Origin: JAAZKA01 sp034926225
GTDB taxonomy: Bacteria; Bacillota; Clostridia; Oscillospirales; QAMX01
Assembly: GCA_034926225.1 (NCBI GenBank)
Contig: JAYFRF010000013.1
Location: 133,557-197,556, forward strand
Direction: 5' to 3'
DNA: 64,000 nt
A program made the position numbers and the translations under genes. The notes below the pieces were generated by a model that had not been told where the DNA came from, did no database searches, and was given only the letters and a program-made list of their open reading frames with translations. This document shows, one piece after another, positions 1 through 8,208 of this stretch (its first letter is position 1; every line of letters starts with the position of its first letter).

Positions 1-412
1 GGACAATCTCGGGGGAGTAGCCCTTGGCGGCGGCGTATGCGGAGAGGGCGAGCTGGACGCGGCGGTCGCCGGCGACGTCGGAGAAGGGGATGCGCGGGAC
101 GACGCGGTAGTCGTGCGGGGAGAAGGGCGCGATAACGGCGGGCGTATCGGCGCGAACGGCAGCTGCCGCGGCGTGCGCGGTAGCGATGAGGGAGGGAAGG
201 GATGTATCGGCGGTGTAGGCGTAGGCTGTTTTCAGCCCGGCAAAGACGCGGACGCCCGCGCCGTGGCGATGGGAGGAGGTGGCGTCCTCGACGTCTCCCT
301 GCAGTACGGTGACGGAGTTTGCGCGGACGTCCTCCATATAAAGTTCTGCGAAATCCGCACCGGTGGCGATCGCTGCTTGTAAGACGGCGCGGGCTTCATC
401 CTGTGTAAACAA
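1..412 (-). CDS. TldD/PmbA-family metalloprotease, N-terminal part (runs off window start)
   Basis: The reading frame from a TTG at 412 gives the start of a TldD/PmbA protein: ADFAELYMED near residue 15, then GAGVRVFAG and AYAYT, the typical N-terminal domain of this family. An in-frame stop lies only three codons upstream and no ATG is available, so TTG is the likely start; an AGGAAAGG ribosome site sits just before it. The family forms TldD/TldE (PmbA) heterodimeric zinc proteases that degrade unstructured peptides. The C-terminal zinc-binding half is outside the window. The gene follows the DUF368 gene by 18 bp and is probably co-transcribed with it. Assignment to TldD rather than PmbA cannot be made from this part. 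Confidence 0.8.
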   Translation of the reverse strand, partial: MFTQDEARAVLQAAIATGADFAELYMEDVRANSVTVLQGDVEDATSSHRHGAGVRVFAGLKTAYAYTADTSLPSLIATAHAAAAAVRADTPAVIAPFSPHDYRVVPRIPFSDVAGDRRVQLALSAYAAAKGYSPEIV

Positions 413-430
413 AAAGGATCATCCTTTCCT

Positions 431-1270
431 TTAAAATTTCGAAGAATCCTTCTTTTTGCCGGCGAAAAAGAAAATACCACCGGCAAGTCCCAAAAGGAAA
501 AAGAGAATATGCCACCACAGAAAGCCGGTTCTTACCACTTGAATAAGGAGAAAAACGGCGGAACCGGAGGTAAATCCTGCGACGGCGTAGTACCCATAGG
601 AGCGGGCGTGGGAGAAGACGTAGTTGACGAGCCGTAGCAGCGCGACGCCGGTAACGGCAAAGCCAATCGAGGCGGGTAGGAGAATGTGCAGGTTCAAATC
701 GGCGATGGCGGTCATAAACGGCTCATACCAGTTTAGAAGCATCAGTAAAAAGGAGGTACTGACACCCGGGATGATGGTGCCAAGCGCGGCGATTACACCT
801 GTGAGGATGCTTTCGATGAAGTTTAAGTCTGTGCCGGATATGGCCGTCAAGCCTAACGCAATATCGCCAAGGGCAAGTCCGGTAAAAAACGCGGCGCCGA
901 TGAGAGCCGCCCAGAGGTATTTCGGGCGAAAGCCGCCAAGGTTTCCCTCACGGACGATGCCGGGCATGCCACCGATGACAAGCCCCATGAATAAGAGCAG
1001 CACCGGCGTCTGAAAATGCGCCATCAGGTAAGTTACGGCGGACGCGGTTGCGAGGGTGCCAACGACGCCGCCCAGACCGAGGGGAAGAAGGAAAGTAAAG
1101 CTGCGCTTGAAATTGTGGATAAGATCGTAAATGGAGGAGACGATACGCTCGTAGAGCCCGAGGGAGACAGCGATCACGCCGCCGGAGACACCGGGGATGA
1201 TAGCACCGGCGAAGATCAGAAATCCCGCCGCAACGCGTTTACAGAAGCCTTTGGCATTGTTTTTATCCAT
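431..1270 (-). CDS. DUF368 polyprenyl-phosphate transporter (PopT-type)
   Basis: A 279-residue membrane protein with about eight hydrophobic segments. The N-terminal region has FAGAIIPGVSGGVIA and the middle repeats the pattern as LGTIIPGVSTSF; this internally duplicated PGVSGG signature marks DUF368. Members have been identified as undecaprenyl-phosphate translocases that recycle the lipid carrier across the cytoplasmic membrane for cell-wall synthesis. The ATG at 1270 is preceded by only a weak ribosome site. Downstream neighbour is the TldD-type gene in the same orientation. Confidence 0.88.
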   Translation of the reverse strand: MDKNNAKGFCKRVAAGFLIFAGAIIPGVSGGVIAVSLGLYERIVSSIYDLIHNFKRSFTFLLPLGLGGVVGTLATASAVTYLMAHFQTPVLLLFMGLVIGGMPGIVREGNLGGFRPKYLWAALIGAAFFTGLALGDIALGLTAISGTDLNFIESILTGVIAALGTIIPGVSTSFLLMLLNWYEPFMTAIADLNLHILLPASIGFAVTGVALLRLVNYVFSHARSYGYYAVAGFTSGSAVFLLIQVVRTGFLWWHILFFLLGLAGGIFFFAGKKKDSSKF

Positions 1271-1462
1271 CGTATTCGAGAACCCACTTCTTTAGCAGAA
1301 TCTAAAAAAAAGGAGGAACTGTCGGGCAGGAGATCGGCATGCACCGCACAGAGCGTGGACGCCGTCTATAGGAGTTTACCCGCCGTAGGCTCCTCTTAAC
1401 CGTATTATTCCATGCCGTTCAGACGAAAGGGGGAGGGAAAATGTTCCTTATTAAAGAAGACT
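1271..1462 (-). other. Leader region upstream of the DUF368 gene
   Basis: About 190 bp between two minus-strand genes. On the minus strand it has a small stem (AGGAG pairing with CTCCT around 1371-1394) and later a run of eight T at 1304-1311, so an attenuator or leader RNA is possible. I could not match it to a known riboswitch class, and a consensus promoter is not obvious. Confidence 0.25.
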
Positions 1463-2254
1463 TTAGGTACGGGCATTGAGACGGTTTACGAGGTTTGCCA
1501 GCGATTCGATATTTTCGCGACAGATGATCTCGCCCGTTTCAGCCTTTGCGCGCTCGGGGAAACCCATCACGCCGACTTTCATATCAGGACGCTGGACGAC
1601 GCGCTCGACGCAAGTCGGGTCGTTAAACGCGCGGCTGCGCTCGGCGTACCAGTCCTGATCGGTACGCAGCATCTGCGCCATCTCTGTCTCATCCATGCGC
1701 AGACGTTCCATATGCACAAGTTCGGGACGCCAGTAGAGCATGCAGGACGTCTCGTGTTCGCCGGCATGGAAGTCCTGCCCGTTTTCGTCACCGCGCGCAA
1801 TATCGGTAAAACGCTTGCTCATCGTACCGACCGTCGCCAGGCAGACCGCGATGCCGCGGTTTTTCTCGTCGCGCAGAAATACCTGCAAGGAGAGCTTTAA
1901 AGATTCGATATTCTCCGTTCCGCCGTGACCGAGATAAATAATGATATTACGGAAGCCCATCGCGACAAACTCGCCGCAGATGTTGGTGACCATCAGGCCG
2001 AAAAGCTGGGGATTTATGTTCATCGTGCCTTGAAAGCCGCCGCCGGAGAAACAGTAGTGCAGTCCCGGCGCGAGGAAGGCGTCGAGGCGGTCAAAACCGA
2101 TGCGTAAAGGCTCGGTGACGTTAAAAATATCGGTACCGAGCGGCAGATGATATCCGTGCTGTTCGATGAGTCCTACGGGCAGAATGACCGTAGGCGTCTT
2201 TTTTACCAGCTCCGCGAATTCGGGGAAGCTGTAATCGGTCAGATTGTAAGCCAT
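1463..2254 (-). CDS. Creatininase-family amidohydrolase
   Basis: A 263-residue protein with the metal-binding signature EQHGYHLPLGTD near residue 32 and a later HGGTEN motif, both typical of the creatininase / creatinine amidohydrolase fold (also used by MftE and FAPy deformylase). These enzymes are di-metal amidohydrolases; the substrate here cannot be told from sequence. I chose the ATG at 2254, not the upstream codon at 2278, because TTTAGGAGG lies seven bases before it. It stands between the Gfo/Idh/MocA gene and the DUF368 gene, separated from the former by a terminator. Confidence 0.85.
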   Translation of the reverse strand: MAYNLTDYSFPEFAELVKKTPTVILPVGLIEQHGYHLPLGTDIFNVTEPLRIGFDRLDAFLAPGLHYCFSGGGFQGTMNINPQLFGLMVTNICGEFVAMGFRNIIIYLGHGGTENIESLKLSLQVFLRDEKNRGIAVCLATVGTMSKRFTDIARGDENGQDFHAGEHETSCMLYWRPELVHMERLRMDETEMAQMLRTDQDWYAERSRAFNDPTCVERVVQRPDMKVGVMGFPERAKAETGEIICRENIESLANLVNRLNART

Positions 2255-2375
2255 AGGTTCGCCTCCTAAAGACAGCATGTCAAATTAGTTATTTTTACGG
2301 AGAGGAGATAATAATTTAAGCTTCTCATACCAGCGCTTGCGGCAGCGGGGAAGGAAAACCCCGGTATAAACGGAG

Positions 2376-2404
2376 AAAAGAGGGCGACTGAGCCGCCCTC
2401 TTTT
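2376..2404 (-). terminator. Rho-independent terminator after the Gfo/Idh/MocA gene
   Basis: The stem AAAAGAGGGCG/CGCCCTCTTTT with a seven-base loop ends in a T run on the minus strand, eleven bases past the stop of the oxidoreductase gene. Confidence 0.8.
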
Positions 2405-2414
2405 GAGCAAAGAA

Positions 2415-3461
2415 TTACTGAATTTCGAAAAACTTCTCCGCAGCCTGGGACTCGTAGATCTTCTCGATGACATTCTGAATACGCGCGGCATCGGACGCCG
2501 GTACTTCGACGGGGACGCCATTCAGAATGGAATCGGAGAAGGACTCGATTTCACGGGTGTAGATATTGCCCAGAGTTCCTTCGAGTTTGACCGAGCCGGT
2601 CTCATTGCGATCCTGCGCGGCGTCATAGCCCTTGTCGCCGCCGGTGAGGATGGCATACGCGTCGCCACCGTCCATCTGACCGATGGTACCTTCGGTGATG
2701 ATGCTGCCCTTCGTGCCGTAGAATTCAAGTCTCCACTTCACGGCTTCGTCGGGGATATTGAAGTTTGCGTCAACGGTGCCGAACGCGCCGCAGGAGAGCT
2801 TAAACAACGCGGAGCAGGCGTCTTCGACGTCATACTGGAAGGTCATCGTCTCGGCAAGGCCGCCGACTTTGATGATCTTGGAGCCGGTGATATATTCAAT
2901 AAGGTCGAGGCAGTGGATGCCCATGTCGGTCATCGCGCCGCCGCCGGCGGTAGCTTTGGACTGACGCCAGTTGCCGGGCATATCGGGATACCAGCAGCTG
3001 AAAAGCGCGTGACAGGAAACGACTTGACCGAGCTTACCCTCGGCGATCAGCTTTTTAATCTCCTGATGATAGGTGTTGAAGCGCATCATCAGGCCGGTTG
3101 CTATCAAAAGCCCCTTGGCCGCGGCTTCGTCGCAGAGAGCCTTGGACTCGGCGCTGGTTGCGGCGACGGGTTTCTCGACGAGGATATGCTTACCTGCTTT
3201 GATCGCCGCACGCACCTGGGAAGCGTGGTAGCCGACGGGGGAGGCGATGTAGACGGCTTCAACTTCGGGATCGGCGAGGAGGGAATCCGCGTCGGTGTAC
3301 CAGCGCTTGGCATGGTACTTTTCGCAGAGCTTCGGCGCAAGACCGGGAACGACTTCCATAACGGCGACGAGCTCGGCATTTTCGGCGAGCATCATGCCCG
3401 GCAGCGTACGGCGATCCGCGATACCGCCGGCGCCGAGGACACCCCATTTGACTTTTTTCAT
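2415..3461 (-). CDS. Gfo/Idh/MocA-family oxidoreductase
   Basis: A 348-residue NAD(P)-dependent oxidoreductase. The N-terminal Rossmann motif GVLGAGGIADR starts at residue 7, the EKPVA motif of the family follows near residue 97, and MGIHCLDL holds the catalytic His of the second domain. Such enzymes act on sugars, inositols or amino-sugar derivatives; substrate unknown. GGGAGG precedes the ATG. The ROK regulator directly upstream on the same strand suggests a sugar-responsive unit. Confidence 0.9.
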   Translation of the reverse strand: MKKVKWGVLGAGGIADRRTLPGMMLAENAELVAVMEVVPGLAPKLCEKYHAKRWYTDADSLLADPEVEAVYIASPVGYHASQVRAAIKAGKHILVEKPVAATSAESKALCDEAAAKGLLIATGLMMRFNTYHQEIKKLIAEGKLGQVVSCHALFSCWYPDMPGNWRQSKATAGGGAMTDMGIHCLDLIEYITGSKIIKVGGLAETMTFQYDVEDACSALFKLSCGAFGTVDANFNIPDEAVKWRLEFYGTKGSIITEGTIGQMDGGDAYAILTGGDKGYDAAQDRNETGSVKLEGTLGNIYTREIESFSDSILNGVPVEVPASDAARIQNVIEKIYESQAAEKFFEIQ

Positions 3462-3491
3462 AGGTAATTACCTCCCAAAATAGATTAATAA

Positions 3492-4643
3492 TTATTCCAA
3501 TATGCAGTTTGAGGACTCGACATCAAAGAGCCTGTCGAGCGCGTATTCGAGAAGCCCGTCGAGGGTTGCCTGCGCGTCGAGATCGACGTAGCGGAACACG
3601 GCTCGGCCGGCGAGCTGGGGATAAGCGTGGGAACGCGCATAGCGCTCGGCGGTTTCGGCGACAAAACGGCTTTTTAACAGCTCGTGACCGTTGACATAGA
3701 TCACGTCGGGCGCGAAAAGCTGGATCAGGGTGACAAGCGCTGCGCCCAGATAACGTCCGCCACGCGCGAGGGCGGCATGTGCGCGGGGATCATCGGCTTC
3801 GTCGGCGGCGAGAACGTCCGCATAGGCGGCCGCACCGTATTCGGCGGCTATACGTTCAGGGGAACAGAACATCTCCAGACACCCGCGATTGCCGCAGAAG
3901 CAGCGCTCCCCGTGGACGTCGGCGGTGACATGGCCGAGCTCGCCAAGGAAGGTCGGGTCGAGGACGGCTTCCGCAAAGTGGACGGCGCCGACGCCGTGCT
4001 CGAGGTCCAAAAAGAGAGCGTTGCGGGGTTTATCCGCACGGATGGCGGTACGGATACGGATGGCGCGGGTGATGGACGCGTTCTGGATGAAGACGGCGGG
4101 CGAGATGCGGGACAGCGCTGCGCGTAGATCGACACCACTCCAGTTTAAACGCACGCTTGTGACAGAGGAGCCGCGGTCGAGCACCATACCGGGAACGGAC
4201 GTGGCGACGGCCAAAAGCTTGCCGTCGAGCTTCTCCCGCAGCGCTTCGACGAGGGACTGAATGGTATCGATGGCAGCTTCTCCCGTGGGCGGCGCGCCGG
4301 TATAGGGAATCGAGCAGACTTCCTTCCCGGACAGAGACATCAGGGATGCGCGGATACCGTCGGATTCCATGACGACGCAGGCAACGCGGAAATGGTCGTC
4401 GGCAAGGCCGAGCAGAGATGCGCGGCGCCCGGGGCGGCCGGATTCTGCGATAGCACGTTCGCAAACAAAGCCGCGATCCATGAGATAGTTGACGAGATTG
4501 GTAATACTGGAAAGGGACAGACCGGTTTCCTCCGCGAGATGGGGACGCGTGGCCGTCCCGCCGCGCCGGATGCATTCCACGACGCGCGCACGGTTGATTC
4601 GCTGCATTAGCTGAACATTGCCGACCTTACCGGAAACTCTCAT
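3492..4643 (-). CDS. ROK-family transcriptional regulator (NagC/XylR type)
   Basis: A 383-residue protein: N-terminal winged helix (about residues 15-70, with RPHLAEETGLSLSSITNLVNYL as the recognition region) followed by a ROK sugar-binding domain. The zinc-binding cluster CFCGNRGCLE after GHVTADVHG is intact. Members repress sugar-use genes and release DNA when a sugar or sugar phosphate binds. It is read from two tandem promoters and lies 30 bp before the Gfo/Idh/MocA gene, its likely target. Confidence 0.9.
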   Translation of the reverse strand: MRVSGKVGNVQLMQRINRARVVECIRRGGTATRPHLAEETGLSLSSITNLVNYLMDRGFVCERAIAESGRPGRRASLLGLADDHFRVACVVMESDGIRASLMSLSGKEVCSIPYTGAPPTGEAAIDTIQSLVEALREKLDGKLLAVATSVPGMVLDRGSSVTSVRLNWSGVDLRAALSRISPAVFIQNASITRAIRIRTAIRADKPRNALFLDLEHGVGAVHFAEAVLDPTFLGELGHVTADVHGERCFCGNRGCLEMFCSPERIAAEYGAAAYADVLAADEADDPRAHAALARGGRYLGAALVTLIQLFAPDVIYVNGHELLKSRFVAETAERYARSHAYPQLAGRAVFRYVDLDAQATLDGLLEYALDRLFDVESSNCILE

Positions 4644-4675
4644 GGCTTTCCCTTCCGTACTTTTAATTTCTTGAT

Positions 4676-4705
4676 ATTATACCACGTAACGAAAGGAAAT
4701 GTCAA
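4676..4705 (-). promoter_or_regulatory. Sigma-A type promoter P1 of the ROK regulator
   Basis: On the minus strand TTGACA (4700-4705) and TATAAT (4676-4681) are separated by 18 bp, both perfect hexamers. Confidence 0.85.
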
Positions 4706-4749
4706 CCGGAGCGTCGTGAAAAACGAAAACCTGCGCCTTTGTTAATCTT

Positions 4750-4779
4750 ATTATATCACGCAGCCGATAAGCTTGTCAA
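4750..4779 (-). promoter_or_regulatory. Sigma-A type promoter P2 of the ROK regulator
   Basis: A second perfect TTGACA (4774-4779) and TATAAT (4750-4755) pair with an 18-bp spacer, 74 bp upstream of P1 on the same strand. Confidence 0.8.
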
Positions 4780-4858
4780 TCGGCGCGGAGACGAATTGAT
4801 GCAATGAATGAAGAAATTCCCCAAAGAGCTGAAGAATTGAAGGATTTGTGGATTGCTC

Positions 4859-4887
4859 TTGCATTTTGGACGGAAGTTTGGTATAAT
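4859..4887 (+). promoter_or_regulatory. Promoter of the pseudouridine synthase operon
   Basis: TTGCAT (4859-4864), 17-bp spacer, TATAAT (4882-4887). The -10 box ends seven bases before the ATG at 4895, so the transcript would start at or next to the start codon. Confidence 0.8.
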
Positions 4888-4894
4888 CATCAAC

Positions 4895-5644
4895 ATGAAA
4901 GAAAGATTACAAAAAATCCTGTCCGGCGCCGGGATTTGTTCGCGCCGGGAAGCGGAAAAGCGTATTCAAGACGGCCGCGTGAGGGTAAACGGGGCGGTTG
5001 CCATGCTTGGCGATTCCGCCGATCCGGATACCGACTGCATTATGATGGACGATCAGCCTGTCAAAAAGCAGACGCAGACGGTGACCGTACTTTTGAATAA
5101 ACCCGCCGGCTACGTGACGACGATGCGCGACGAGCAGGGACGTAAAACCGTCGTGGAGCTCACCAAAAATGTCGGCGTACGCGTATACCCCGTCGGCAGA
5201 CTTGACTTAAACTCCTGCGGCGCGCTGCTGATGACATCGGACGGCGGCTTGGCTCAGGCTCTTATGCATCCCTCGCATGAGGTCGACAAGGTGTACCATG
5301 TCACGGTGCGCGGCGATCTTGTGCGGGGCTTGCCGGTTTTACGCGCCCCGGCGATGCTGGACGGTTATGAAACGCGTCCGGCACAGGTGAAAGTGCTGCG
5401 TGAGACACCGTACGGCACGGTGCTGGAGATGGTGATTCACGAGGGCCGCAACCGGCAGATACGAAGGATCTGTGAGAGCGCGAATTTGGCCGTGACGAGA
5501 CTGTGCCGGGTCGCTATCGGCGGGATACGGCTCGGCGGACTGGAGCCTGGGAAGTGGCGGAAGCTGACGGAGGATGAAATGGCGTATCTTGAGGTGATCA
5601 AGGGCGCGGGAGCCTTGCCGATGGAGAGTGAATGGGATGAATAA
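4895..5644 (+). CDS. RsuA/RluB-type rRNA pseudouridine synthase
   Basis: A 249-residue protein. An N-terminal S4 RNA-binding domain (residues 1-60, RLQKILSGAGICSRREAEKR) is followed by the RsuA-family catalytic domain with GRLDLNSCGALLMTSDG, whose Asp is the catalytic residue. It isomerises uridine in rRNA. The frame is open for 14 codons upstream, but homology starts with MKERLQKIL and the promoter lies over those codons; no ribosome site precedes the ATG, so translation may be leaderless. It overlaps the RpiR-type gene by eight bases. Confidence 0.9.
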   Translation: MKERLQKILSGAGICSRREAEKRIQDGRVRVNGAVAMLGDSADPDTDCIMMDDQPVKKQTQTVTVLLNKPAGYVTTMRDEQGRKTVVELTKNVGVRVYPVGRLDLNSCGALLMTSDGGLAQALMHPSHEVDKVYHVTVRGDLVRGLPVLRAPAMLDGYETRPAQVKVLRETPYGTVLEMVIHEGRNRQIRRICESANLAVTRLCRVAIGGIRLGGLEPGKWRKLTEDEMAYLEVIKGAGALPMESEWDE

Positions 5645-6521
5645 CGATCTGATGTCGCGGATACGCGCGGCGCAAAGCGACTTCTCGCGCGGACAGAAAG
5701 CCATCGCGGCGTACATCACCGAGCACTACGATAAAGCAGCATTCATGACGGCAAACCGCTTAGGCGCCGTCACCGGCGTATCGGAGTCCACGGTGGTACG
5801 CTTTGCTGTACGTCTCGGCTACGAGGGTTACCCGGCGTTGCAGGCTGCTTTGCAGGATATGATTCGCAACCGGCTGACCGCCGTGCAAAGGCTCGAGGTG
5901 ACAAGCACCAAGCTGTCCGACCAGAATATCCTCCACGCCGTTATGACCGACGATATGGATAAGATCGCCACGACGCTCGCGTCCGTCGATCAGGATGCGT
6001 TCAACGCCGCCGTGCGCGAGACGATCAACGCAAAACGCGTTTATATCCTCGGTATGCGCTCGTCGGCGGGGCTCGCGGGATTTTTGGGGGTTTATTTCCG
6101 CCTGCTGTTCGACGATGTGCGCATCATCAGCTCCGGCGGTGTAAACGAGCTTTATGAGCAGCTTTTTCATGTATCACAGGGGGATATCGTTTACGGTATC
6201 AGCTTCCCGCGATATTCGTCGAGTACGGTGCGGGCGCTGCAGTTCGTCAAAGCACGCGGTGCGAAGGTTGTCGCTGTGACGGACAGCGCGCTGTCGCCGA
6301 TCGCTAGATACGCGAATTACGCACTGTATGCACGATCCGATATGGCATCGTTCGTCGATTCGCTGGTCGCGCCGCTGTCGCTGTTCAATGCGCTGATTAT
6401 TGCGATCGGCATGCGAAAAAAAGATGATGTATCGAAGACGTTTTCGGAGCTTGAGAGTATCTGGGATGAATACGGCGTATATGAGAAGAACGATTCCTCG
6501 CCGGATGGAGGAAACACGTGA
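5637..6521 (+). CDS. MurR/RpiR-family transcriptional regulator
   Basis: A 294-residue protein with an RpiR helix-turn-helix (about residues 1-75, ANRLGAVTGVSESTVVRFAVRLGYEGY) and a C-terminal SIS phosphosugar-binding domain (about 125-260, YILGMRSSAGLAGFLG). Such proteins sense sugar phosphates. The ATG at 5637 is preferred over the GTG at 5628 because the GGAG site fits it better and it overlaps the upstream stop as in coupled translation. It is unusual for a regulator to sit between an rRNA-modifying enzyme and a flavoprotein, but this context is common in Clostridia. Confidence 0.88.
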   Translation: MNNDLMSRIRAAQSDFSRGQKAIAAYITEHYDKAAFMTANRLGAVTGVSESTVVRFAVRLGYEGYPALQAALQDMIRNRLTAVQRLEVTSTKLSDQNILHAVMTDDMDKIATTLASVDQDAFNAAVRETINAKRVYILGMRSSAGLAGFLGVYFRLLFDDVRIISSGGVNELYEQLFHVSQGDIVYGISFPRYSSSTVRALQFVKARGAKVVAVTDSALSPIARYANYALYARSDMASFVDSLVAPLSLFNALIIAIGMRKKDDVSKTFSELESIWDEYGVYEKNDSSPDGGNT

Positions 6522-7732
6522 AAGTAACGATCATCGGCGGGGGAGCCGCCGGTATGATGGCAGCCTGTATCGCGGCGGCACGCGGACGGGATGTAACGGT
6601 ATTGGAGCGTAACCCGAAAACCTGCCGTAAGCTCTGTATCACGGGAAAGGGACGCTGCAACCTGACGAACGCCTGCCCGGACGACGAGCTCATGGGGAAT
6701 ATTCCCGGTAACGGACGTTTCTTATACAGCGCCCTTTCGGGCTTTTCACCGAAGGACGTGATGAGATTCTTCGAGGACGCGGGTGTGCCTTTGAAAATTG
6801 AGCGAGGCAGCCGGGTTTTCCCGGTTTCGGATTCCTCCTACGATATAGCGGACGCGCTCTTAAAGACCGCAAGGTCGCGCGGTGTGCGTATCATTGAGGG
6901 GCGTGCGTCGAGACTGGAGCTGCGTGACGGCCATGTGACCGGTGTATGGTATGACGCAGGCGTGGGAGAGAGCTTTCTCGAAAACGAGGCGGTCATCCTA
7001 GCGACAGGCGGCGCAAGCTATCCGACAACGGGGTCTACTGGCGACGGTTATCGGCTTGCCGAGGATGCAGGGCATACTGTTGTTCCGCTGCAGGGGTCGC
7101 TGGTACCGCTCGAGGCGCCGGGATGCACGCCGATGCAGGGACTTTCGTTGAAAAATACCGGGCTAAAGCTCTACCGTGGGGGAAAGCTTGTGTATGAGGA
7201 TTTCGGCGAGATGCTGTTTACGCATTTCGGGGTATCGGGACCGATGATTTTGTCGGCATCGGCACGGATGCGTACGCAGGGAGAGTGGAAGCTCGTTCTC
7301 GACTGCAAGCCGGCACTGTCGGAGGAGCAGCTCGACGCACGGATTCTGCGGGATTTCGCCGACGCGAAGAACCGTGACTTCGAAAATGCGCTGGGAGGAC
7401 TGCTGCCGAGATTGATGATTCCTGAGGTCATTCGGCGTAGCGGGATCGATCCGCATAAGAAGGTAAACGAAGTTACCCGCGCGGAACGGCGGCGGTTAAT
7501 TACCGAGATCAAGCGTTTTGAGATACCGGTGACGGGGAAGCGGCCGCTGTCGGAAGCTGTCGTCACGGCGGGCGGCGTCGATGTACGGGAGGTCAACCCT
7601 AAGACCATGGCATCGAAGCTTGTCCGGGGGCTATATTTTGCGGGGGAAGTATTGGATGTGGATGCGTATACCGGCGGGTTTAACCTGCAGATCGCATGGT
7701 CAACGGGATACGCGGCAGGCAGCGCGGTCTGA
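6518..7732 (+). CDS. HI0933/YhiN-family NAD(P)/FAD-dependent oxidoreductase
   Basis: A 404-residue flavoprotein with the FAD motif IIGGGAAGMMAA at residues 5-16, the family signature GKGRCNLTN near residue 44, and a C-terminal GLYFAGEVLDVDAYTGGFN. The biochemical role is not settled; BaiN of bile-acid biotransformation belongs here. The GTG start overlaps the preceding stop (GTGA) and has GGAGG upstream. Confidence 0.9.
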   Translation: MKVTIIGGGAAGMMAACIAAARGRDVTVLERNPKTCRKLCITGKGRCNLTNACPDDELMGNIPGNGRFLYSALSGFSPKDVMRFFEDAGVPLKIERGSRVFPVSDSSYDIADALLKTARSRGVRIIEGRASRLELRDGHVTGVWYDAGVGESFLENEAVILATGGASYPTTGSTGDGYRLAEDAGHTVVPLQGSLVPLEAPGCTPMQGLSLKNTGLKLYRGGKLVYEDFGEMLFTHFGVSGPMILSASARMRTQGEWKLVLDCKPALSEEQLDARILRDFADAKNRDFENALGGLLPRLMIPEVIRRSGIDPHKKVNEVTRAERRRLITEIKRFEIPVTGKRPLSEAVVTAGGVDVREVNPKTMASKLVRGLYFAGEVLDVDAYTGGFNLQIAWSTGYAAGSAV

Positions 7733-7736
7733 TACT

Positions 7737-7754
7737 GCGGTCTAAAAAGACCGC
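7737..7754 (+). other. Intercistronic stem-loop
   Basis: GCGGTCT and AGACCGC pair around an AAAA loop between the flavoprotein gene and the HutP-like gene. There is no T run, so it more likely affects mRNA stability or processing than termination. Confidence 0.5.
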
Positions 7755-7774
7755 TATAAAAGGAGCATGGGAGT

Positions 7775-8194
7775 ATGGAAACAGGCATCGGTACCAGCGC
7801 GGAGGTCGCGGCGGCGGCGATACAGCTTTCGCTGACGTTTGACCGGGACAGTGAACGGGTTATGCGTGCGACACTGGCTGACCGGGGGTTTCGCACGGCG
7901 GCAGTCGATTTCGGAGGGGAGTTCATCCCGTCGATCAATAAGATCATCGAACGTGCCGTGATCGCGGCCAGACGCGAGGGCGTGACGGACGGCTCGCACT
8001 TGGAGGAAGGCGCGGTCGCCGGCGCGGCGCGGGAAGCCTTAAGCTCCATCATCAACAAAGCCATCGGCTTGAATGTCGGCGGTAAGATCGGCATCGCCCG
8101 AGAGGGCGAGCATGTCGGCGTCGCGATGTTTTTCCGCATCGGGCTGTTGAACTTAAATGAAGTGGCAATCGGCTTGGGACACCGGGCACTGTAG
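7775..8194 (+). CDS. HutP-like RNA-binding family protein
   Basis: A 139-residue protein that matches the HutP family in its central and C-terminal part (EEGAVAGAAREALS, then GEHVGVAMFFRIGLLNLNEV and IGLGHRAL). HutP of Bacillus is a histidine- and Mg-dependent antiterminator, but clostridial homologues sit before cmk and not near hut genes, so their role is unknown. ATG has AGGAG nine bases upstream. Operon with cmk, plsC and ispH-rpsA. Confidence 0.8.
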   Translation: METGIGTSAEVAAAAIQLSLTFDRDSERVMRATLADRGFRTAAVDFGGEFIPSINKIIERAVIAARREGVTDGSHLEEGAVAGAAREALSSIINKAIGLNVGGKIGIAREGEHVGVAMFFRIGLLNLNEVAIGLGHRAL

Positions 8195-8208
8195 GAGGAA
8201 ACGAAACC

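Noticed and set aside
1271..1462. Known riboswitch before the DUF368 gene
   Set aside because: None of the consensus cores I know (fluoride, guanidine, glycine, THF, SAM) is present.
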